From Prevotella melaninogenica (GTDB lineage: Bacteria; Bacteroidota; Bacteroidia; Bacteroidales; Bacteroidaceae): a stretch of DNA of 64,000 bases. The notes beneath the pieces are model-generated. The model made no database searches, was not told where the DNA came from, and saw only the letters and a program-made list of their open reading frames with translations. The stretch is taken from assembly GCF_018128065.1 (NCBI RefSeq), contig NZ_CP072360.1, positions 1,554,501 through 1,618,500 of the forward strand, given 5' to 3'. Position 1 is the stretch's first letter. Each line of letters starts with the position of its first letter. This document shows, piece after piece, positions 26,344-34,580 of this stretch. The translations under genes and the position numbers were made by a program.

Positions 26344-26351
26344 TAACTTTG
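26344..26351 (+). promoter_or_regulatory. -7 box of the second integrase gene
   Basis: TAACTTTG matches TAnnTTTG exactly, 33 bases before the ATG at 26384. No clear -33 box. Confidence 0.5.
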
Positions 26352-26683
26352 CAGCCGAGTGCTACACAAAAGAATGATACATTATGAGAACAAATTTCAA
26401 GGTATCCTTCTACCTACGCTCAAACTATGAGAACAAAGAAGGAAAGTCGCCTGTAATGCTCCGTGTATTCCTTAACGGAGAGATGTCAAATTTTGGATCT
26501 ACGAAAATCTTCGTGGACAAGACAATGTGGAATAATGCCACAAGTCGGCTCAAAAGCCGGACGGCAGAAAGTTTGTCCGTCAATGCGGCATTGGACTCTA
26601 TTTCCACTACACTGAATGGAATTTACCGCAAGTTTGAGGATGACGAGTCCCTGTCATTGGAAAAAATCCGTTCTTTCTTTGTA

Positions 26684-28113
26684 CAATAGTCCGTTAAATA
26701 TTATGCTGCGTCAGCATCGAAACTAAATATATCATTTATCCTTTCTTTATTTAATGGCGTGTTCGGGTTCTTCTCGAACACGTCAATAATTCGTTGCGCA
26801 TAGTAGGCATTGACCATCTGCGCTTTAAGTCGACCGATGGACGTGCCAAGTTCCTTGCACATGATTTTGGTCACATTGAGTGCTGTGAATGAAGAGTTGA
26901 AAGCAAATTCAAGTTTTCTCTTGTCGCGTGCCTGACAATCTGTAAGACCGAGGAATTGCTTTGCGTCGCGAAAGCAAAACTCCTCTTGGAAACGTGTGGT
27001 ATAGTACTCCATCACATCGCGTCCACTCATGCTCTCATCCGTAGAGAAGTACAGACGGCGGACACCGTTGGGCAACTCGTGGATGACAAGCGACACGACC
27101 CTATGCAAGGATTTGCACCATGCCTTGAGCGCATAGGCTGTACCTTTGGTCTCTCCTAAATCAAGCTCATTGCCTTTGGATATGTCGATGTTCCTTACGT
27201 CAATCTTATCACCTTTGACACGAGGACGGCCGGGCTTTCCTGTGGGCTCTCCGTCCCATATATAGAACAAGGCTGCATCATGACGCAAGCGACTCACAAC
27301 ATGGAAGCCCATCTTCATTACCTTGTCGATGAAAGGTCTTTTGGAGAAGGCTGAGTCGGCGACAAGAACCTTGCAAATACGCTGTAAGGTTACCTTGTCG
27401 TCCTCCAACACCTTGGCATACCAGTCGTATAGACTCATCTCTTTTTTCTCCTCCCCTTTTTCCAATGTGGTCTGCACAGCCTTGAGCATCATACACTCAT
27501 GCAGGTCTACATCTATCACACCGATGCCGAGAATCTCAAGACCGTGCTTTACCGCACCTGCACAGCCCGACCAAAACGTACCCACGTATGGGGTATGCTT
27601 CCCAGCCTTCTTAATGAAGCTTGGATCAATAACGATGGCATTGCGACCCTTACCCTGCTTGAAGGCGAAAGCACTCAGCCACATATTCATTTCGAGCCAG
27701 TTCACGCTGCGCTCTGCCGTCTGCCGATAGCATTGCTCGCCACGCTTTCCATAGCGTCCCATCTGCGTGAAATTACATTTCCTTGGGATGACCATCAAAA
27801 GAAAAAGCATTTCCATGACGTTTGTTTGAATACTTTTGTTTAACTTTGCTCCATCTTCGGCACTAAATGCTGCTTTGCAGAGCCTCATATATCGGCTAAT
27901 CAAGTTGGTTATCAGCATAAACTTTATTGTCTTTTTACATCTATAAAGTTACTGAAATTCAATGAGATAGCCGATTTTATTATGTTATATTTTGTTATAT
28001 TCTGTTGCCTAATTATCTCTTTCTCAGAGACTTATCATGTTTCCTTTCTACCACAATTCCTGTTGCCTTTTGGGTAAAAGCTTCGCAAACTGCGAAAATT
28101 TAACGGACTATTG
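26684..28113 (-). mobile_element. Insertion sequence inside the second integrase (1,430 bp)
   Basis: Ends are inverted repeats sharing caatagtccgttaaat. It is flanked by the direct duplication tttgta at 26678-26683 and 28114-28119. Contains one complete transposase. The clean duplication marks a fairly recent transposition. Confidence 0.92.
26701..27918 (-). CDS. IS4-superfamily DDE transposase
   Basis: A 405-aa intact transposase. The DDE residues fit IVIDPSFIKKAGKHT (D1), VLVADSAFSKRPF (D2) and RFQEEFCFRDAKQFLGL (E, with the YREK-like spacing of IS4 relatives). The gene fills the IS between its two inverted repeats. Exact IS family name is uncertain; the DDE class and intactness are clear. 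No frameshift, so it may still be active. Confidence 0.85.
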   Translation of the reverse strand: MLITNLISRYMRLCKAAFSAEDGAKLNKSIQTNVMEMLFLLMVIPRKCNFTQMGRYGKRGEQCYRQTAERSVNWLEMNMWLSAFAFKQGKGRNAIVIDPSFIKKAGKHTPYVGTFWSGCAGAVKHGLEILGIGVIDVDLHECMMLKAVQTTLEKGEEKKEMSLYDWYAKVLEDDKVTLQRICKVLVADSAFSKRPFIDKVMKMGFHVVSRLRHDAALFYIWDGEPTGKPGRPRVKGDKIDVRNIDISKGNELDLGETKGTAYALKAWCKSLHRVVSLVIHELPNGVRRLYFSTDESMSGRDVMEYYTTRFQEEFCFRDAKQFLGLTDCQARDKRKLEFAFNSSFTALNVTKIMCKELGTSIGRLKAQMVNAYYAQRIIDVFEKNPNTPLNKERINDIFSFDADAA

Positions 28114-28585
28114 TTTGTAGGAAAAGACAGGGAATACACGACTTTTCTCCCAGTATTTGACAAGTTCAACGAAGACATCAGGCAACGCGTCAGACACACC
28201 ATCAGCAAAGATAGTTTGCAAAAGTACTGTGTTTTGAGAAGACATTTCTCAGAGTTCCTTATCCATAAATATGGAAGAAAGGATATAGGACTTACAGAAT
28301 TTACTCCATCCGTGGTACAAGACTTTGAGTTATATCTGAGTACAGTGGCAGGCTGCGCTTACAATACATCGGTTAAAAAAAACATATTCTCGTGATTTTA
28401 TTTTATCATTATTTATTTAAATAGCCTTAGAACCATAGAACTTTTCTTTTATCACCTTAATTCCGCAGAACAAAATCTTATAAGAAACCCAAGTGCCTGA
28501 GTGACAAAGTCTTCAAAACACTTGGATATGTCAGAAATTTCACCTAACATAGTGCTGTTAAATAAAAGCAAGCAAAACAAGTGAC

Positions 28586-29456
28586 ATGACAAAGATAGCA
28601 ATTAAAAACGAGAATATCACTTCTTTCGGTGGAATTTATCATATTATGGACGTATTTTCAAAGTTGGGCTTTGAAAAACTTACAGAATCTGTCTTGGGCA
28701 AATGTGGGTGTAGCGATAAGGCTTTTAGTCATGGAAACATTTTCGGTTCTCTCTTCTTCAGTTACCTTTGTGGTGGAGAATGTCTTGAGGATATCAATGC
28801 GCTTATAGGGCAGTTCAGGCAGAGACCTGGCACGCAACTGCCTGGTGCCGACACTGTAGGACGTGGACTTAAGGAACTTGCCGAAGAGAATATCGTCTAT
28901 AAGAGCGAGATCTCTGGGAAGTCGTATAGCTTCAATGCAGCAGAGAAACGGAACACCTTACTTCTGCGAATGATACGACAGATGGGGCTTATAAAGGTAG
29001 GCAGCCATGTTGACTTGGACTTTGATCATCAGTTTATTCCTGCCCACAAGTTCGATGCAAAGTATTCTTACAAACAGGATTTTGGCTACTTCCCTGGTTG
29101 GGCTTCCATTGGGGGGCATTATCGTTGGAGGTGAGAATCGTGATGGAAACACCAATGTGAAATTTCATCAGGAAGACACGCTTCGTCGCATTATGGACCG
29201 AGTAATCTCAGAACTTGGTGTGACAATAGAGCGTTTCCGTGCCGACTGTGGGTCGTTCTCAAAGGAAATTATCCAAACCGTAGAGCAACACTGTAACACA
29301 TTCTATATACGTGCTGCCAACTGTGGCACCCGCCACGAGGAGTTCTGCCAGCTGGAAGAATGGAAGAGCGTTGAGGTTGGTTATGAATTTTGTCAGTGTG
29401 CCAGCGAAATGGGTGCGCACAGGAAGGCAGAACGTTCTAAACCTTTATACCAATAA
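28586..29456 (+). pseudogene. IS1380-like transposase, frameshifted and 3'-truncated
   Basis: 28586-29134 encodes the N-terminus typical of IS1380 transposases (SFGGIYHIMDVFSKLGFEKL, GADTVGRGLKEL, HVDLDFDHQFIPAHKFDAKYSYKQDFGYFPG). A run of six G near 29110 shifts the frame by +1. The continuation IIVGGENRDGNTNVKFHQEDTLRRIMDRVISELG lies in the next frame to 29456, where normal sequence stops about halfway through the expected length. It separates the truncated integrase from the truncated sacsin-like gene, so it, or deletions next to it, probably caused both truncations. 28396-28585 and 29457-29582 hold no other gene. Confidence 0.82.
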
Positions 29457-29582
29457 AGCATACTACTCTGAAGTGTTCCTTGAATAAACAGCATTTCTTT
29501 GTGGCATTCATTTTCCCCATTGGCTTGGGTGGGGGATTTTATGCGCCTGCAAGGGCAAATTCCAGTCTAAGGTCGCTTCCTA

Positions 29583-32039
29583 TCACATGTAGAGGCAAAA
29601 AGACGTCTCAACACACAAAATCATCTCACAAGAAAAAGTGCTGCGGAATTGAGGTATCAAAGAAATTAGCTCTGCAAAATTAAGTTTAAAAACTTTCTGC
29701 GGAACACGGACATCATAACTGCCATTAATTCTTATATCTTCTTCTCCTCCTTCAAAAGCTGCATCAACCCTTTTTTTTAATTCTGCTTCGAGAAGACCAA
29801 TATCGTCACAAACTTTCAATAATTGTTCCATTTCCTCAATTTTCAAGCACTCCTCATTTTCTACACGTTTTTTGTCAAAATTCCACATTTGAGCAGAGAT
29901 CAAGGAATAACGCATAGGGTGTTCTACCGCTGTTTGGAATTGCAAAGCAGACATAATTGCCTGTTCCTTATTTATCCACCGTGATTTAATTTCGATACGA
30001 TATGGTTCAAAACCATCTTTACTTAGTATTAAATCCTGACCGCCTTGCTCATTCTTTACAGAGATGTTTGTATCTTTTAGAGTCTCTTCTATAAGGCGTT
30101 GAACATTCTTCTCAACATAATCTCCTAACATCTTAATGTATTGTTCATGCTCATAAGCATCAATAGCTTCATTTATTTTATTTAGCACATTGTCCGCATC
30201 AGATCTTTCAGACACATCTGCCATCTTTGTAAGTAATTCTGGCTTTTTCTGTTTCATCATTCGATTGATGGCCTTACGTTCTTCATCAGTGCCCAATTTA
30301 TATCTTATTGATTCACGTTGATCATATATATCTTTGAAAAGTCTCCGCCATTGCTCTCCTTCTGTACCTTTCTGCTCCGTAAGTTCTATAATATCAAGCA
30401 GGATTATATTATCGTATTGTGAAGAACTCAATTTATTTTGTATTTCTTTAGCAACACTTTCAGGAGTGAATTGATATGTCTCTTCATTATATTTGGAGAA
30501 GAAATCTGCAAAACGAGAATCTACGCACTTACCATTTAAATCTTCACCAATGACATCTGTGTATAATTCAAATAACTTGGTACTTACATTTATATTCTTT
30601 TTCAGGTCGTCAGGTTTATGCAAAAACCCATTCATGTCAGGATAAATAGCATATTGTGTGCAGAATGTTTTATAATCATCACCTCGAGCATAGTCAACAA
30701 AATCGACCAAATCCTTGATATTCTCTTCGGTCCACATTTTATTCTTTTTACTAATTTTCATCATCTGATTCTCTACAAGCGATTTAAATACTTGCCGATA
30801 TAGGTCAAATCCATTTTGATCTTCTTCATCTGCAGGGATATATATTTCCTCATAGCCTTTAATTCCTTCAAAGCGATAGATTATAGGCATTAACTTGTTA
30901 CGCTTAGAATCACCATTTTGTGTCGTAAATGCAGAACAGAGATTGATTATGCTTTTCTCGAAATCACCACCATAAGGTTGTGGAGTCACAGAATTTTTCC
31001 AACAAGTATTTTCTTTTTCCCCTACAATATCATTTAATTCCTCTCGCAAATTTTGTCGAGTATATGGGGTGAGTTTAATTATATCTTGATATTCCATATC
31101 AACCATCTTTATGCAGATGGTTGAATCTACTGCTTTTACAAGGTTATATAACTCGGCGGGAATTACTCTAGCATCACGTAAATCATCACGCTTTTTTAAT
31201 TCACCTTCACGGTTAGGAATAAGTTCGTATTTTTCAAAGAATTGTGTAGCATCTGCCGCAACAAGTAATTTCAACATGTTCAGTAGATTTTCACCTTTTT
31301 CTTTACTCACAAATTTTACGATGTCTTCAAGTGTCAAAAAGTTTTTTTCTTTTTCACAATCCCAAACGCTAATGATTTTTGACCATTGAAGTATTTCATC
31401 CTTGCAAGGTATCAGTTTTGTCCTCTTTGCATAAGGGTAAATGGTATTAAGGTACTCTGTTTCATTCTCAGATAAAAATTGTTCTAGTGAGGATTCTAAG
31501 ACCATAGGGTGCTCTTCTTCATCCATACAATACCGTTTTCCATCAATCTCAATCAACTTTAGTTTTTGAAATTCAGTTACCCACTCTTCTTTTAGATCTT
31601 TATAATAATTTTCTGTTTCCTTCTCTGTAAATCCATTATCCTTTATGTCAATATTAGCCATCAAAATAGTTTTATCCCATTTTTCGACATATATTTCAAG
31701 AAATTTCCAGAGGTATTGTGTCATCTCATTTAGTATTTTCTTATTGTCCTGGACAATGCTCTCATTTGCATCATTATTCTTTGGAACAATAATATTATCA
31801 CGCTTTTCTTCAGGAGTAAAACGATGAGAGTGGAACAGGAAATTTACATTAAAATAATTAGAGCCAATTAAAGGGAAGTGTACAAATAATTTAGGTATAT
31901 CACCTAAAGAACATACCTCTGTTTCGGTTTGGAGAGGCAATAATATTCGACTCTCTCCATCGTGAAGCTCTAAATAAAAACAAATATCAGAGTAAATAAC
32001 TATATTTGCAGTTGTGCACTTTTGCTTGACAACGTACAC
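29583..32039 (-). pseudogene. Truncated sacsin/HSP90-like ATPase protein with DUF3883-like nuclease tail
   Basis: An 818-aa open frame without an N-terminal ATPase core. The first coherent segment (DGESRILLPLQTETEVCSLGDIPKLFVHFPLIGSNYF) is what follows the GHKL ATP-binding domain in sacsin-like defence proteins, so a few hundred residues are missing. The end shows a DUF3883-like restriction-nuclease fold (GGQDLILSKDGFEPYRIEIKSRW, with D and ExK). Both edges read into foreign sequence: GTG-started MYVVKQKC after a stop at 32043-32045, and PQFRSTFSCEM after NFAELISLI near 29650. Full-length relatives of about 1,600 aa are found in defence islands. Probably inactive. Confidence 0.7.
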
Positions 32040-32290
32040 ATCCTACACCTATGGTAGAACAGATATTCCTATATGGACGTGGCAGTATCAATTGATACAC
32101 TTTTCTCTTTCACCGATATCAACCTACGACATAACTACAAAAGATATAAAATTGTGATAGAAAGAAAGTTAGAATGTAGTTAGAGAAAAACAAGCATTAC
32201 AACCCTATGACTACATTCTACTTTTCTTCTTTACGTACGTTCACTTGTTATTTTATTTTGAGTATAGTCATTTCATGTATTAAAATGGAG
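32040..32290. other. Junction between element debris and the transport operon
   Basis: No gene seen. It holds a 14-bp palindrome gtatcaattgatac (32085-32098) and the terminator 32170-32220. Confidence 0.5.
32170..32220 (-). terminator. Terminator downstream of the transport operon
   Basis: 11-bp perfect stem (tagaatgtagt / actacattcta) with a 29-base loop, 71 bases after the last gene (stop 32291) and followed on the minus strand by aactttctttct. The loop is long, so strength is uncertain. Confidence 0.55.
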
Positions 32291-33598
32291 TCAGAAACTG
32301 TACTTCATCTTCACCCACGCTTCGGAGTTCTTACCATACATGGCAAACTTGCCTTTGTTGGCATGGAAATAGTCGTAGCCGACGGTGAGTTCTATATCGT
32401 CGTTGAGAGAATAGGAGGCGGAAAGGCGGTTGAAGATGCCGCCGCTTGCCACGTCGATGTAGGCAAAGGTGGAGAGTTTCAGCGTGTTGTGCAGCAGTTC
32501 CTTTGAGAGTCTTGCTGTGGCAAGTCCGGCATTGCGATAGATGGAGAGTGCTGCGAGATTGCCCGATGTGTATTTATGGCAATACTGCATGCTGATGTTC
32601 CAGTCGTTACCCGGATACCAGTCTACCCCTGCAAGGGCGTTGAGGGTGTTGCGCCGCACGGTATTCTGCCCCAAGCCGCTTCCTTGTGCCTCACCTATGT
32701 ACTCGGCGACTTCGGCGCGGAGGACAAACTGACCGACGGGCAATGAGCAGTCGGCACCCAACATCGTCATACGGCGGTACTGTCCGTTGATGTGGAGCGT
32801 CCTTCCATCGCCCGACAGGGCAGGGCAAAGGGCGGGCAACTTGTTCCACGTCCGCAAGGCACTCACGGAGAAGTCTATTCCGCTGAGATTGACGCTTGCC
32901 CGGCCGCCAAACTCCATATTCTTGATTTTCTTTTCCGGCTTGCCGCTTTCCAAGTCGGTGGTATAGGGTAGTGTAGCAGATGGCAGGCGTATTGCCCACG
33001 GATTGCGCTCGTCTGTCGGCAGAATAAAGAAGTTTACCACAGGATTGCACACGGCTTCAAGGGTGACCGAACCTCTTGTGTATTTTGCACGCAGTCCGTT
33101 GACGGGCATGCGAATGTCGTCGTAGTCTTGTGCGAGAAACTCGGTATAATCGAACGGCGACACGCAATCGGTAACGCGCAGTGCATCCGCCACGCCCCAT
33201 ACGACAATCTGCCGCCCGACGCGCAGGTCGAAGTTGCCCTTTGCATAAGAGAGATAAGCCTCGCGCAATTCCAGTCCTGTGCGTTCTTTCAATATTCCGT
33301 TGTAGGTGGCGTTCAGGGATAGGAAGAGCGAAGCCGCCCCTTTTTCGAGTTTGAGTTCTCCCCGCGCCCGAGTCCGCGAAGCCATCCAGTCGGTACGTCC
33401 CTCCGTCCTGACGGCATGGTAGGTATCAAGAAAACCTTTCACCTGCACCTGCAAGGCCTTATCGTCCGATGCTTCGACCGTTTCCAGCGGAGTGCATTCC
33501 GAACCGATGGTGTCGCTATCGGCCGGCAATGTATTATCGATTTGGGCCGCTGCCTGCACCGAGAGTATCGGCACAAGCAAGAGCATAAATAGTTTCAT
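32291..33598 (-). CDS. DUF1302-like outer-membrane beta-barrel protein
   Basis: A 435-aa protein with a signal peptide (MKLFMLLLVPILSVQAAAQ), alternating strands and a final Phe (VKMKYSF), as required for barrel assembly. The diagnostic block is LRVGRQIVVWGVADALRVTDCVSPFDYTEFL near residue 130, typical of DUF1302 barrels (GRQ...WG...RVTD...P.D). These barrels occur with a PF17131 lipoprotein-sorting protein and an MMPL/RND pump; here all three are adjacent on the minus strand, with only one base between this gene and the sorting protein. Likely role: outer-membrane part of a lipid or hydrophobic-compound export route. Substrate unknown. Confidence 0.82.
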   Translation of the reverse strand: MKLFMLLLVPILSVQAAAQIDNTLPADSDTIGSECTPLETVEASDDKALQVQVKGFLDTYHAVRTEGRTDWMASRTRARGELKLEKGAASLFLSLNATYNGILKERTGLELREAYLSYAKGNFDLRVGRQIVVWGVADALRVTDCVSPFDYTEFLAQDYDDIRMPVNGLRAKYTRGSVTLEAVCNPVVNFFILPTDERNPWAIRLPSATLPYTTDLESGKPEKKIKNMEFGGRASVNLSGIDFSVSALRTWNKLPALCPALSGDGRTLHINGQYRRMTMLGADCSLPVGQFVLRAEVAEYIGEAQGSGLGQNTVRRNTLNALAGVDWYPGNDWNISMQYCHKYTSGNLAALSIYRNAGLATARLSKELLHNTLKLSTFAYIDVASGGIFNRLSASYSLNDDIELTVGYDYFHANKGKFAMYGKNSEAWVKMKYSF

Positions 33599-33599
33599 A

Positions 33600-34379
33600 T
33601 CAGAGTCCTTTCTCCAGTTGGGAAACAGTGAAAAGGTTAGGCGATAGCTTTATGTTGAACTTCTGATTGTCCATACGGATAATGGTTTTGTGTCCCGTCT
33701 GTACATTCTCCATCTGCATATGGTGCATCGTCCAGAAGCCCTGCACTTTATTTATGTTGGAAATCGTGAGCCTACGGTGCAGCTTGTTCAGTTTGTCGTA
33801 GTATTCCGCCTTTACCGCCATCAGGCAGTCCTGCCGAACCCAGGTGACGCGGCGTGTGTAAATCTCGTCTTTGTCGTTGGGTACCGACTCTACCACCCAA
33901 CATTTTTGACCGCCCAACATTTCTTCGCGCAGAAGCGTATGCTTCTCTTCGTCCACGCTGCGGGCGCTCATATCGTTGTAGGTAAAGTCGCTGCCCATGA
34001 AATAATCGGTTTTCGACGACTTCCCGCTGATGCGCCTCGTCTTTTTCATTGCCGGAAGATAGAGCCACTTGTCGTCCACCTTGGCGGTATTGTCGTAGTC
34101 CCAAGTGAGGAATCCCGTACCCTTCACGTCGCCGGGATAGGTGAAGAACATGATTTTCTTCGTATCATTGCCTATGTCCATTGCCCACGATTCGAGTTTC
34201 CTCACACGCTTATGCCCGCTCTTCTGAATGAGCGTCATTTCGATGGTGGCATAACGTGTGTCACCGTCTGCGCGGTTTCTTACTTTCTGCATGATGTCTC
34301 TGCCCGACAGCCCTGCTGCCTGCGCGCCGCACACCGCCAGTATGGCGATCAGCAGCAATGTGAAATGTTTTGTTTTCAT
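33600..34379 (-). CDS. Outer-membrane lipoprotein-sorting family protein (LolA-like fold)
   Basis: A 259-aa protein with a signal peptide (MKTKHFTLLLIAILAVCGAQAA) followed by the PF17131 pattern: GRDIMQKVRNRADGDTRYATIEMTLI, WLYLPAMKKTRRISGKSSKTDYFMGSDFTYNDM, and a C-terminal DNQKFNIKLSPNLFTVSQLEKGL. Periplasmic LolA-like folds hold acyl chains in a hydrophobic half-barrel, so it likely ferries a lipid between the RND pump and the barrel. The gene lies 139 bases after the RND gene, in a gap filled by the 23-bp repeat array, which may affect the ratio of the two products. Confidence 0.88.
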   Translation of the reverse strand: MKTKHFTLLLIAILAVCGAQAAGLSGRDIMQKVRNRADGDTRYATIEMTLIQKSGHKRVRKLESWAMDIGNDTKKIMFFTYPGDVKGTGFLTWDYDNTAKVDDKWLYLPAMKKTRRISGKSSKTDYFMGSDFTYNDMSARSVDEEKHTLLREEMLGGQKCWVVESVPNDKDEIYTRRVTWVRQDCLMAVKAEYYDKLNKLHRRLTISNINKVQGFWTMHHMQMENVQTGHKTIIRMDNQKFNIKLSPNLFTVSQLEKGL

Positions 34380-34403
34380 ATCGTTATATTTTATGGTGTT
34401 TTG

Positions 34404-34580
34404 TTGTTATCAAGGAAATTCATTTGTCGTTCCCAGAGAAGTCCTCTTGTCATTTCTTGAGAAGTCCGTTTGTCGTTCCCTGGGAAGTCCGTTTGCCGTT
34501 CCTTGGGAAGTCCGTCGGTCATTCCTTAGGAAGTTCATTTGCCGCTTCCGAGGAAGGCCGCTTATCATTCCCGAATACAC
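34404..34580. repeat. Degenerate 23-bp tandem repeat array (about 7.5 copies)
   Basis: Unit starts at 34404, 34427, 34450, 34473, 34496, 34519 and 34542, with a partial copy after 34565. Each unit centres on a short palindrome of the type ttcc-n3-ggaa (ttccctgggaa, ttccttgggaa, ttccttaggaa) and then agtccgtttg-like sequence. The array fills the gap between the RND and LolA-like genes. Its last two units encode the C-terminus of the RND protein, whose stop codon (34519-34521) lies in a unit. Confidence 0.9.

Larger units (their letters stand above)
26384..28395 (+). pseudogene. Second tyrosine recombinase gene, split by an IS and truncated
   Basis: 26384-26683 encodes an integrase arm domain (MRTNFKVSFYLRSNYENKEGKSPVMLRVFLNG) and SLEKIRSFFV. 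The frame resumes exactly at 28114-28119 as FVGKDREYTTFLPVFDKF and runs through a core-binding domain (SLQKYCVLRRHFSEFLIHKYGRKDIGLTEFTPSVVQDFELYL). Removing the IS and one copy of the 6-bp duplication restores one open frame. It then stops at 28395 in an unrelated tail (NIFS) with no catalytic domain, so a second event removed the C-terminal half. It is likely the integrase of the outer element whose other genes lie at 1-5.1 kb. Confidence 0.85.

Noticed and set aside
34404..34580. CRISPR array
   Set aside because: Repeats are contiguous 23-bp units without spacers and with diverged sequence, and no cas gene is near; the same applies to 36964-37067.
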